64,000 bases of DNA from Rhizobium aethiopicum (GTDB taxonomy: Bacteria > Pseudomonadota > Alphaproteobacteria > Rhizobiales > Rhizobiaceae): the NCBI RefSeq assembly GCF_900094625.1, contig NZ_FMAJ01000013.1, positions 62,001 through 126,000 on the forward strand, written 5' to 3'. Positions 8,455 through 15,017 of this stretch are shown one piece after another; position 1 is the stretch's first letter, and each line of letters opens with the position of its first letter. Below the pieces are notes generated by a model that was not told the DNA's origin, did no database searches, and worked only from the letters and a program-made list of their open reading frames with translations. The translations under genes and the position numbers were made by a program.

Positions 8455-9189
8455 ATGAGCTTCGATAGACACCTTTCCCGCCGCAGCTTTCTTTCCTTTT
8501 CGGCATTGACCGCAGCCACCGCGCTCACCGGCTGCGCCTCCTCGGTCAACACGGTCACATCGGGCGGCACGTCGATCATCTACCGGTCGCCGGGCCGCCT
8601 GTTCCAGTCGCCTGGCGCCTCTAGCGTGCCGAGCGGGCCTGAGCTCGCCGTCATGTACGGCCCCGTCGAGGACGGCGGCTTCCTTATTCCCGCCGTTCCC
8701 TATGAGGAGATCGATCCGCGCTACTATCGTCAGCGCGTCCTCGATCCCACTGGCCAGCCGCCCGGCACCATCGTCGTCGATACGCCGTCGCGCTTCCTCT
8801 ATCTCGTCCAGGCCGATGGCATGGCAATGCGCTATGGCGTCGGCATCGGCCGCGAGGGCTTTGCCTGGCAGGGATCGGGCGTCATCCAGTGGCGTCAGAA
8901 ATGGCCGCGCTGGAAGCCGCCGAACGAGATGGTGGCCCGCCAGCCGGAACTGGTCAAATATTCGATCGAGAACGGCGGCATGGAGCCGGGGCTGACGAAC
9001 CCGCTCGGCGCCCGGGCGCTCTATATCTTCTCCAACGGCGAGGATACGCTCTACCGCCTGCACGGCAATCCCGATTGGCGCTCGATCGGCAAGGCCGTCT
9101 CCTCGGGCTGCGTCAGGCTGTTGAACCAGGATATCATTGATCTCTACGATCGCGTCCCGACGAAAGCGCCGATCGTCGTCTGGCAGTAA
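8455..9189 (+). CDS. L,D-transpeptidase lipoprotein with Tat-type signal, second of the pair
   Basis: A 244-residue paralogue of the preceding gene. The signal is unusual in combining a twin-arginine motif (SRRSFLSF) with a lipobox (LTGC), so it may leave the cell by Tat and then be lipidated, whereas its neighbour has a Sec-type signal. The YkuD catalytic motif SSGCVRLL carries Cys219, and the substrate-side HGNPDW is present. The frame is open far upstream into the previous gene, but the signal peptide fixes the start at ATG 8455. A 140-base gap separates the two genes, so an operon is possible. Confidence 0.92.
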   Translation: MSFDRHLSRRSFLSFSALTAATALTGCASSVNTVTSGGTSIIYRSPGRLFQSPGASSVPSGPELAVMYGPVEDGGFLIPAVPYEEIDPRYYRQRVLDPTGQPPGTIVVDTPSRFLYLVQADGMAMRYGVGIGREGFAWQGSGVIQWRQKWPRWKPPNEMVARQPELVKYSIENGGMEPGLTNPLGARALYIFSNGEDTLYRLHGNPDWRSIGKAVSSGCVRLLNQDIIDLYDRVPTKAPIVVWQ

Positions 9190-9200
9190 TTGCCGCCGGG

Positions 9201-9219
9201 GCGGCCGCGATCCGGCCGC
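9201..9219 (+). terminator. GC stem after the L,D-transpeptidase pair
   Basis: A 7-bp stem, GCGGCCG and CGGCCGC, with a 5-base loop, ending 30 bases after the stop codon and followed by TCCGTTT. The T-tail is imperfect. Confidence 0.4.
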
Positions 9220-9438
9220 TCCGTTTCGGGCAAAGGCTTTCTATTTCGCCACTGGCCAGCGAATTTTTTTTCGAAAATCCATTGCTTAATTCGATAAACC
9301 CCCTACATGGAGCGTATCGAATATTGCTTGTGACCTTTGTCCATGCGCTGAAAGCGCTTCGTCAGATCTCGTCTCAACATCGATATTGCCCGCGGAATCG
9401 TTCCCGGGTGCACTCAAACGGTTGAAAAGGAGATCGTT
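9220..9438 (+). promoter_or_regulatory. Upstream/leader region of the cold-shock gene
   Basis: The gap before the cold-shock gene includes an A/T-rich block around 9263-9300, unusual for this genome, and ends with AAAAGGAG before the start. Cold-shock genes often have long structured leaders that act as thermosensors, and the spacing would allow one. I could not fix a promoter, so the regulatory role is an inference. Confidence 0.35.
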
Positions 9439-9648
9439 ATGAATTCAGGCGTCGTCAAGTGGTTCAATGGCACCAAGGGTTTTGGCTTCATCCAGCCCGA
9501 TGATGGTTCCACCGATGTTTTCGTCCATATTTCGGCAGTTGAACGTGCCGGTATGCGCGAACTCACCGAAGGTCAGAAGATCCGCTACGATCTCGTCCGC
9601 GACAAAAGGTCGGGCAAGAATTCGGCTGACAACCTTCAGGCTGCATGA
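9439..9648 (+). CDS. cspA: Cold-shock domain protein
   Basis: A 69-residue single CSD protein that binds single-stranded RNA/DNA. Both RNA-binding motifs are visible: RNP1 as KGFGFIQ and RNP2 as VFVHI. The start ATG follows AAAAGGAG at good spacing. Rhizobia carry several csp paralogues, so the symbol only marks the family. Downstream are three 25-bp tandem repeats and a strong terminator. Confidence 0.93.
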   Translation: MNSGVVKWFNGTKGFGFIQPDDGSTDVFVHISAVERAGMRELTEGQKIRYDLVRDKRSGKNSADNLQAA

Positions 9649-9678
9649 TTTGTCATTCGCCTGGCTGGCCATTGAAAT

Positions 9679-9753
9679 GGCAGCGGGCTGACCATGGATG
9701 TGACAGCAACGCTGACCACGGATGTACTGGCAGCGCGCTGACCAACCGGACAG
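9679..9753. repeat. Three 25-bp imperfect tandem repeats
   Basis: Units 9679-9703, 9704-9728 and 9729-9753 share the core GCTGACCA at the same phase and GGCAGCG or CAGCAACG in front of it. The array lies between the cold-shock gene and its terminator. It is too short and has no spacer structure for a CRISPR array. Confidence 0.75.
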
Positions 9754-9777
9754 CAAAACGGCGGAGTGACGGGAAGA

Positions 9778-9806
9778 GGTCGGGTCCAGCCCGGCCTTTT
9801 TGTTTT
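9778..9806 (+). terminator. Rho-independent terminator after the cold-shock gene
   Basis: Stem GGTCGGG/CCCGGCC (one G-T wobble), loop TCCAG, then TTTTTGTTTT. It lies 130 bases after the cold-shock stop, so the mRNA would have a long 3' tail carrying the tandem repeats. Confidence 0.85.
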
Positions 9807-9863
9807 GATCGTTCGGCTTCTGATTGTCCGTTTGGGCAGCCGAACAGCTGAAGGGACGCTGTA

Positions 9864-10148
9864 GTGGGCAGACAAAACTATAAAGTCGGCGATATGATCG
9901 TGCTGAAATCCGGCCTGACCCGTAGGCCGCTGGCCGATAAGCAGTGCCGGATCGCCAGCATACTGCCGAACGACCACGGGCATGTTCAATATCGCGTTCA
10001 GTTCGCGACAGAGAATTTCGAACGCCGCATCACCGAGGCCGATATCGACGTCGGCGAATCGTCGGTGCAGGCCTCGACCGAGGCGATTGCCAAATCCGGC
10101 GGCGCTGAACCTTGGCTGAAATTTTCCGCCCTCCGGACGGGCAAATAG
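9864..10148 (+). CDS. Conserved hypothetical protein, 94 residues
   Basis: Small basic protein starting at GTG 9864 behind AAGGGA. It opens with a beta-rich stretch (YKVGDMIVLKSGLT) reminiscent of SH3-like or KOW-like barrels. I recognise it only as a type of short hypothetical protein found in rhizobia. No signal peptide or membrane segment. The stop codon lies in the loop of a terminator, so the transcript ends with the gene. Confidence 0.7.
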   Translation: MGRQNYKVGDMIVLKSGLTRRPLADKQCRIASILPNDHGHVQYRVQFATENFERRITEADIDVGESSVQASTEAIAKSGGAEPWLKFSALRTGK

Positions 10149-10161
10149 TCCCGTCTTTTTT
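10136..10161 (+). terminator. Terminator overlapping the end of the 94-residue gene
   Basis: Stem GACGGG/CCCGTC with an 8-base loop that contains the TAG stop codon, followed by six T. The coding sequence supplies the 5' arm. Confidence 0.85.
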
Positions 10162-10205
10162 CATCATCGATAGTGCGGTTCGCCGCCGACAGGAAGGATA
10201 TCATT

Positions 10206-10442
10206 TTGCAGGTACTCGTCAGGGATAACAATGTCGATCAGGCGCTGCGCGTGCTCAAGAAGAAGATGCAGCGCGAAGGCCTTTTCCGGGAAATGAAGGC
10301 GCGCAGCGCATTCGAAAAGCCGTCCGAGAAGCGTGCCCGCGAAAAGGCCGAGGCCATTCGCCGCCAACGCAAACTTGCACGCAAGAAGATGCAGCGCGAG
10401 GGCCTGCTGCCAGCGCCGAAGAAGGTTCTCCGCGCCCGCTGA
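10206..10442 (+). CDS. rpsU: 30S ribosomal protein S21
   Basis: Small-subunit protein near the 16S rRNA 3' end that assists initiation. The sequence LQVLVRDNNVDQALRVLKKK and the KPSEKRAREKAEAIRR block are typical of alphaproteobacterial S21. I place the start at TTG 10206 because the family begins exactly at this residue and AGGAAGGA stands at good spacing; the frame upstream to an ATG at 10173 adds eleven residues foreign to the family. Its tail repeats the motif KKMQREG. Rhizobia often have more than one S21 gene, and this may be the accessory copy. Confidence 0.9.
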   Translation: MQVLVRDNNVDQALRVLKKKMQREGLFREMKARSAFEKPSEKRAREKAEAIRRQRKLARKKMQREGLLPAPKKVLRAR

Positions 10443-10450
10443 TCGGCAAA

Positions 10451-10482
10451 GCATTTCATGATTTCTCCCAGTCATGGAAATG
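10451..10482 (+). terminator. Imperfect stem after rpsU
   Basis: GCATTTCATG pairs with CATGGAAATGC across a 12-base loop, with one bulge. No T-run follows directly, so termination is uncertain. Confidence 0.35.
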
Positions 10483-10536
10483 CGCTATCTCTTTGTTTCA
10501 CGCATTCCCGTCAAAACCGCTTCGCGATTTGCTGGG
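10480..10536. repeat. Degenerate copy of a common rhizobial intergenic motif
   Basis: The stretch containing GCGCTATCTCTTTGTTTCAC and AAAACCGCTTCGCGATTTGC resembles, from memory, a motif repeated between genes of Rhizobium and Agrobacterium. It is a worn copy with no coding potential. Confidence 0.4.
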
Positions 10537-10620
10537 GAGCCCGCCGCGCTGTTTACCGGAATTGTTCCGGCGGCGCGGGCCATGGTTTCAAACGCCGCCA
10601 TCACCTGAGAAAGGGGGCAC

Positions 10621-10857
10621 ATGACCGCCACCAAGGGAGAATTCTTCAATCCCGCCAAGCTTTCGTCTCGCGACAAGGCCGAAGCAACCGATCACACGGC
10701 GCGCGCCATTATTGCAGCCGAGGCATCGGCCCGTGACAAGAAGACGGAGAAGCTGAGGGCGCTTCGTCTGCAGCAGGCCGCCGAAGAAGCGGAAGCCTCA
10801 CCGGCGCCTGCAAAGAAGCGCCGCTCGACGGCAAAGGCCGCCACCCGGCAGTCCTGA
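10621..10857 (+). CDS. Conserved hypothetical protein, 78 residues
   Basis: Begins MTATKGEFFNPAKLSSRDKA behind an excellent GAAAGGGGG site. The N-terminal half (FFNPAKL, KAEATDHTARAIIAAEA) looks conserved among rhizobia, as best I recall. The C-terminal half is alanine/lysine-rich, helical and low in complexity (AAEEAEASPAPAKKRRSTAK). It could be a nucleic-acid-binding or stress protein, but nothing shows this directly. Confidence 0.75.
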   Translation: MTATKGEFFNPAKLSSRDKAEATDHTARAIIAAEASARDKKTEKLRALRLQQAAEEAEASPAPAKKRRSTAKAATRQS

Positions 10858-10895
10858 TCCCGCCACGACGTCATACCGGCTCGGGGCAGGGGCGT

Positions 10896-11375
10896 TCAGC
10901 CGCCGGCTGCACCCGCCCGGCCGAGATTGCCGCGCAGCCGATGCAGCATGTCGCGCATTTCGGCCATTTCCTTGAGCGTGCAGCCGGCGGCATTGCCGAT
11001 CGCCGTCATGATCGTGTCGACCTCCCCCTTCATCGCTTCACCCTTCGGCGTCAGCGAGACGATCACCTGCCGCTCGTCGCGCAGGTCGCGGATGCGCTTG
11101 ATCAGCCCGGTCTGTTCCAGTCGCTTCAACAGCGGCGACAGCGTGCCGGAATCGAGATCCAACTGTTCGCCGATCGTCTTCACCGGCAGCGCGCTGCGTT
11201 CCCACAGCACCAGCATCACCAGATATTGCGGGTAGGTGAGGCCCACCCTGTCGAGGATGGGCTTGTAGGCGCGGGTGAACGCATGCGCCGTTGCATAGAC
11301 CGCAAAGCATAGCTGCTTTTCCAGCCGCTTCTCCTCTTCAGGTATCTCCATCTTCTTCGCCGTCTGCGCTTTCAT
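10896..11375 (-). CDS. ohrR: OhrR-type MarR-family peroxide-sensing repressor
   Basis: Dimeric winged-helix repressor that releases DNA when a cysteine is oxidised by organic hydroperoxide. The sensing cysteine is in KQLCFAVYA (Cys23 with my start), at the conserved OhrR position, and the recognition region reads LDLDSGTLSPLLKRLEQTGL. ATG 11375 is chosen because GGGG lies 9 bases upstream; ATGs at 11381 and 11384 are alternatives. It is divergent from ohr, and a palindrome between them is the obvious operator. Family, position and operator agree. Confidence 0.9.
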   Translation of the reverse strand: MKAQTAKKMEIPEEEKRLEKQLCFAVYATAHAFTRAYKPILDRVGLTYPQYLVMLVLWERSALPVKTIGEQLDLDSGTLSPLLKRLEQTGLIKRIRDLRDERQVIVSLTPKGEAMKGEVDTIMTAIGNAAGCTLKEMAEMRDMLHRLRGNLGRAGAAGG

Positions 11376-11440
11376 ATCCATCATCCCCGAGGCTGCGATT
11401 GTCCTCTTTCCACCTGTGAAATGCAATTTGCGAAATTCAC

Positions 11441-11469
11441 TTGCTCACAATTTAATTGTGCGATAATAA
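11441..11469 (+). promoter_or_regulatory. OhrR operator inside the ohr promoter
   Basis: CACAATTTAATTGTG at 11446-11460 is an almost perfect palindrome (arms CACAAT/ATTGTG) close to the TACAATT-AATTGTA sites known for OhrR. TTGCTC (11441-11446) and TAATAA (11464-11469) are 17 bases apart and could be the -35 and -10 of ohr, so bound repressor would block polymerase. The divergent ohrR promoter probably overlaps. Confidence 0.75.
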
Positions 11470-11509
11470 AAATCCAACCCGACAGAAGGGCCAACCAAAG
11501 GAGATCGTT

Positions 11510-11932
11510 ATGCCTATCCTCTATACGACAAAAGCCTCTGCCACCGGCGGCCGCGCCGGCCGCGCCGTTTCCGAAAACGGCGTTCTGGACGTGACGCTGA
11601 CCGTTCCGAAGGAACTCGGCGGCGACGGCGCGACCGGCACCAACCCCGAACAGCTTTTTGCCGCCGGCTATTCCGCCTGCTTCCTCGGTGCCCTGAAATT
11701 TGTCGCAGGTCAGCAGAAGGTCAAGATTTCGGAGGAGACGACCGTCTCCGCCAAGGTCGGCATCGGCCCGCGTGAAGATGGCACCGGCTTCGGTATCGAA
11801 GTGGCGCTGACGGTCAATATTCCCGGCCTCGACCGCGAGACCGCCGAAAAGCTCGCCGCCGCCGCCCACATCGTCTGCCCCTACAGCCACGCCATGCGCA
11901 CCTCGACCGAAGTTCCGGTCACGGTAGCGTGA
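11510..11932 (+). CDS. ohr: Organic hydroperoxide resistance protein (Ohr peroxidase)
   Basis: Thiol peroxidase that reduces fatty-acid and other organic hydroperoxides. At 140 residues it has the normal length, with both active-site cysteines: Cys57 in YSACFLGAL and Cys123 in HIVCPYSHA. ATG 11510 follows AAGGAGATCGTT. It is divergent from ohrR, the usual two-gene unit in rhizobia, and should be induced by organic peroxides but little by H2O2. Confidence 0.96.
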   Translation: MPILYTTKASATGGRAGRAVSENGVLDVTLTVPKELGGDGATGTNPEQLFAAGYSACFLGALKFVAGQQKVKISEETTVSAKVGIGPREDGTGFGIEVALTVNIPGLDRETAEKLAAAAHIVCPYSHAMRTSTEVPVTVA

Positions 11933-11954
11933 TCGCAGATTCCGCAAAGCGGCA

Positions 11955-12090
11955 GCCCCTCACCCTAACCCTCTCCCCGCTCGCGGGGAGAGGGGACGTG
12001 TCCGACGAGACCGTGAGGGGGCGGAGAGGTCGCTGCATATCCCTTCTCCCCGCTCGCGGGGAGAAGGTGCCGGCAGGCGGATGAGGGGCA
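11955..12090. repeat. RIME-like palindromic intergenic repeat, copy 1
   Basis: Opens with CCCCTCACCCTAACCCTC and ends with CGGATGAGGGGC. It carries two palindromes with the cores TCTCCCCGCTCGCGGGGAGA and TTCTCCCCGCTCGCGGGGAGAA. Related copies occur at 14817, 18726, 50956 and 57955. It probably ends the ohr and marR transcripts, as both genes converge on it. Confidence 0.85.
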
Positions 12091-12097
12091 GGTCGTC

Positions 12098-12619
12098 CTA
12101 ATCGCCCGTCGCCCGTCCACTTTGACGCCGCGGGCGCGACGCCTCAGCCGGCTTCGGCGTCCCGTCCATCATCCCCGACACTTTCTGCAGATCCTGCCGC
12201 AGCCGCGCGGAGCTTCCGTCAGGGAGCTTTTTGTCGAGCGCCGCATGGGTGTCTTTCCAGATCGGCAGCGCTCTTCCCAGCGCCGCCTTGCCTTCGCCGG
12301 TAAGGGCAAGCAGCCGGCCCCGCCGGTCCTTCGGATTCTCCATCACGCTCACCCAGCCCTTGCGCTGCAGCGGCTTCAATGCCGCCGTCAGCGTCGTTTG
12401 GTCCATGGCGAGGAGGGCTGCGACCGGCCCCATCGGCGGGGGTTCCGGCCGGTTGAGCGACATCATCAGCGAAAACTGTCCGTTGGTGAGTCCGGCGGGC
12501 CGCAGCGCGTCGTCGAACAGGCGGGCGAGCGCCCGCGCCGCCCGCTGCGCATGCAGGCAGAGGCAGGTATCGCGCACCAGCAATGTTGTAGAGAAAGGAA
12601 TTTCAACCGAATTTGACAT
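12098..12619 (-). CDS. MarR-family transcriptional regulator
   Basis: Winged-helix regulator of about 173 residues. The recognition helix region reads LLAMDQTTLTAALKPLQRKGW, followed by the wing DRRGRLLALTGEG. Two cysteines near the N-terminus (RDTCLCLH) could serve as redox or metal sensors, but the spacing does not match OhrR. The C-terminus is charged and low in complexity. It is divergent from the DUF899-DUF1579-VOC unit, and the palindrome ATTGATATCAAT lies between them, so control of that unit and of itself is likely. The effector is unknown. Confidence 0.88.
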   Translation of the reverse strand: MSNSVEIPFSTTLLVRDTCLCLHAQRAARALARLFDDALRPAGLTNGQFSLMMSLNRPEPPPMGPVAALLAMDQTTLTAALKPLQRKGWVSVMENPKDRRGRLLALTGEGKAALGRALPIWKDTHAALDKKLPDGSSARLRQDLQKVSGMMDGTPKPAEASRPRRQSGRATGD

Positions 12620-12630
12620 GGCCATTTTAT

Positions 12631-12642
12631 ATTGATATCAAT
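12631..12642. promoter_or_regulatory. Perfect 12-bp palindrome in the marR/DUF899 divergent region
   Basis: ATTGATATCAAT lies just upstream of the marR start and about 65 bases before the DUF899 start, in an A/T-rich stretch. MarR proteins bind such short palindromes, so it is a candidate operator. Confidence 0.5.
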
Positions 12643-12705
12643 TCTTTTAGTCAAGGAGAAGGAGATGAGCCGGCTCGCCGGCAACGCCGGAGGAGGGCGC
12701 ATTTC

Positions 12706-13434
12706 ATGCAGAACGAAGTTGTTTCCCGCGAACAATGGCTGGAGGCCCGGCGCGACCTGTTGCTGAAGGAGAAGGAGGCGACAAAGCTGCGCGACAGCAT
12801 CAACGCCGCCCGCATGGCGCTGCCTTGGGTGAAGGTCGACAAGGATTACGTCTTCGAAGCGCCCGAGGGCAGGAAGTCGCTCGCCGATCTCTTCGATGGC
12901 CGCAGCCAGCTTTTGATCTATCATTTCATGCTCGGTCCGGACTGGGAGGCCGGTTGCACCGGCTGCTCCTTCCTGTCTGATCATGTCGATGGCGCCCTGC
13001 CGCATCTCAACCATCACGACGTCACCTGGGTCACCGTTTCGCGTGCGCCGCTTGACAAGATCGCCGCCTACAAAAGGCGCATGGGCTGGAAATTTCCCTG
13101 GGTCTCGTCCTTCGGAAGCGATTTCAATTTCGATTATCACGTTTCTTTCAGCCCGGAGGATCTTGCCAAAGACAAGGTCCTCTATAATTTTACTGCCATC
13201 GAGCCGGCCGAGGCCCATGACGAACTGCCTGGCCTCAGCGCCTTCTACCGCAATGACCAGGGCGAGATCTTCCATACCTATTCGAGCTATGCCCGCGGCC
13301 CGGAAGAACTGATCGGTACCCTGATGATCCTCGATCGCGCGCCGAAAGGCCGCAACGAGGACGGCATAATGAATTTCGTCCGCCGTCATGACGAATATGA
13401 GGATACCTCGAAGGCGTCATCCTGCTGTCACTGA
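12706..13434 (+). CDS. DUF899 family thioredoxin-like protein
   Basis: A 242-residue member of DUF899, a thioredoxin-fold family often annotated as dithiol-disulfide isomerase-like. The core is HFMLGPDWEAGCTGCSFLSD, with a CTGC pair in place of the thioredoxin CxxC. The C-terminus ends in SSCCH. ATG 12706 has GGAGGAGGG 8 bases upstream. Another good ribosome site, AAGGAGAAGGAG, precedes an out-of-frame ATG at 12665 that opens a short overlapping frame of about 33 codons; it might be a leader, but I do not annotate it. First gene of a unit with DUF1579 and VOC genes. Confidence 0.85.
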   Translation: MQNEVVSREQWLEARRDLLLKEKEATKLRDSINAARMALPWVKVDKDYVFEAPEGRKSLADLFDGRSQLLIYHFMLGPDWEAGCTGCSFLSDHVDGALPHLNHHDVTWVTVSRAPLDKIAAYKRRMGWKFPWVSSFGSDFNFDYHVSFSPEDLAKDKVLYNFTAIEPAEAHDELPGLSAFYRNDQGEIFHTYSSYARGPEELIGTLMILDRAPKGRNEDGIMNFVRRHDEYEDTSKASSCCH

Positions 13435-13478
13435 GCAAATCAAATATCTGGAATATCGTCATTCGAAGGGAGAATAGG

Positions 13479-13946
13479 ATGATGAAGACCGCCGAAGTGC
13501 TGAAGGAGCATTCATTTTTGGAACGACTGGTCGGCGACTGGAGCGTCACCGCGCCCGAGATGTCCGACGGCAAGGACTGGACGGAGACCGTCCGCTCGCT
13601 GCACGGCATCTGGTTCGTCGCCGAAGGGGCCGGGCCGATGCCTGATGGCAAGCAGGCCACCACGATCCTGACGCTCGGCTACAATGCCGAAAAAGGCAAG
13701 TATGTCGGCAGCTGGATCGGCAGCATGATGGATTATATGTGGGTCTATGAGGGCGAGGTGGACGCCTCGGGCAATGTGCTCGACCTTTATACGACGGGAC
13801 CAGATTTCAACGGCGAGGGTCTCGCAGATTACCGCGAGCGGATCACCTTCATCGACGACCATCACCGCACTTTCACCTCCAGCGCCAAGCAGGCCGACGG
13901 CTCGTGGAAGCAGTTCATGGAAGCGCGTTACACCCGCAAAATCTGA
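13479..13946 (+). CDS. DUF1579 domain protein
   Basis: A 155-residue soluble protein with the DUF1579 pattern: an N-terminal LERLVGDWSVTAPE segment, then repeated beta strands such as TTILTLGYNAEKGKYVGSWI and ending MEARYTRKI. The fold is a lipocalin-like barrel; no enzymatic role is established that I know of. It lies 44 bases after DUF899 and 48 bases before the VOC gene, consistent with one transcript under the divergent MarR regulator. Such small proteins with DUF899 and VOC partners suggest a detoxification function, which is an inference. Confidence 0.82.
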   Translation: MMKTAEVLKEHSFLERLVGDWSVTAPEMSDGKDWTETVRSLHGIWFVAEGAGPMPDGKQATTILTLGYNAEKGKYVGSWIGSMMDYMWVYEGEVDASGNVLDLYTTGPDFNGEGLADYRERITFIDDHHRTFTSSAKQADGSWKQFMEARYTRKI

Positions 13947-13994
13947 CAATCACGGCGCCCCAAGCAGCGAAAAGGCGTCAGACGAGGGAGAGTT

Positions 13995-14777
13995 ATGATG
14001 TCCAAGACGCATGGAAAGTTCATCTGGTGCGAGCTGATGACCCCCGACACTTCAGCCGCCGCGAAATTCTACAGCTCCGTCGTCGGCTGGACCACCTCCG
14101 AAATGAAGGTGGAGGGCATGCCGCCCTATACGGTCTTCGAGGCGAACGGCATCGGTGTCGCCGGCCTGATGGAGTTTCCGGCCGAGCTTGAGGGCCAGGG
14201 CATTCCGCCGAACTGGACGGGCTATGTCGGCGTCGACGATGTCGACCAGACGGCGAGGGACTTTGCCGCCAATGGTGGCGCGGTCCGTCGGCCGCCGGAC
14301 GACATCCCCACCGTCGGTCGCTTCGCCGTCGTCGCCGATCCGCATGGCGCCGTCATCTGCATCATGACGCCGGCGCCGATGGAACAGACCTGGCCGGAAC
14401 TCGCCTTCGACGCGCCGGGCAATATCGGCTGGCGCGAACTCTATGCCGGCAATGGCAAAGATGCCCTGGCCTTCTATTCCAAGCTGTTCGGCTGGACGAA
14501 GGATAGCGAGATGGACATGGGGCCGATGGGCGTCTACTACCTCTTCTCCCACGACGGCCGGCAGACCGGCGGCATGATGACCAAGCCCGACGACATGCCG
14601 ATGCCCTTCTGGTGCTTCTATTTCATCGTGCCGGCGCTGGATGCTGCAATCGAACGCGTCACCTCGGGCGGCGGCAAGGTCGTCAACGGCCCGATGGAAG
14701 TCCCCGGCGGCAGCTGGATCATTCAGGCCACCGACCCCCAGGGCGCCTTCTTCTGCCTGGTGGCGCCGAAGCGGTAG
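13995..14777 (+). CDS. Two-domain VOC (glyoxalase/bleomycin-resistance) protein
   Basis: Two tandem VOC modules, residues about 5-125 and 135-258. Each has the FYSSVVGWTTSEM / FYSKLFGWTKDSEM signature after a start strand. Metal ligands are not all obvious, so it may bind small molecules or act as a lyase or dioxygenase of unknown substrate. The start ATG has GAGGGAGAG in front; a second ATG follows at once. Last gene of the MarR-linked unit, followed by a RIME-like repeat. Confidence 0.88.
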   Translation: MMSKTHGKFIWCELMTPDTSAAAKFYSSVVGWTTSEMKVEGMPPYTVFEANGIGVAGLMEFPAELEGQGIPPNWTGYVGVDDVDQTARDFAANGGAVRRPPDDIPTVGRFAVVADPHGAVICIMTPAPMEQTWPELAFDAPGNIGWRELYAGNGKDALAFYSKLFGWTKDSEMDMGPMGVYYLFSHDGRQTGGMMTKPDDMPMPFWCFYFIVPALDAAIERVTSGGGKVVNGPMEVPGGSWIIQATDPQGAFFCLVAPKR

Positions 14778-14816
14778 TGTTTTCGGTGTGTCGTTGACGG
14801 TGCACCGTGTGGCCGG

Positions 14817-14988
14817 CCCCTCATCCGGCTGCCGCCACCGACCGGGGTCGAGCCACTGGTCTCGACCCGTCCTTCGGACCCCCGTAAAGGGGCGAAGGGA
14901 CATGCCGCGGCCTCTCCGTTCCCACCTGGCTCTCGCAGGGCACGTCCCCTCTCCCCGTTTTTACGGGGAGAGGGCTAGGGTGAGGGGC
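14817..14988. repeat. RIME-like repeat, copy 2 (long form, reverse)
   Basis: Runs from CCCCTCATCCGGCTGCCGCC to GGGCTAGGGTGAGGGG and is the reverse complement, with some changes, of the copy at 18726-18897. Both contain an extra segment with CGGTCGAGACC-like sequence that copies 1 and 5 lack. The pair brackets the two ABC-F genes. Confidence 0.85.
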
Positions 14989-15017
14989 ACACTTCACAGC
15001 ACAGCCCCACCATCCAT

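Noticed and set aside
9679..9753. Possible CRISPR array
   Set aside because: The units are directly adjacent without spacers, only three, and imperfect; no cas genes.
12665..12766. Short frame with strong ribosome site before DUF899
   Set aside because: Overlaps the DUF899 start out of frame; no attenuation stems seen. Noted only in the gene entry.
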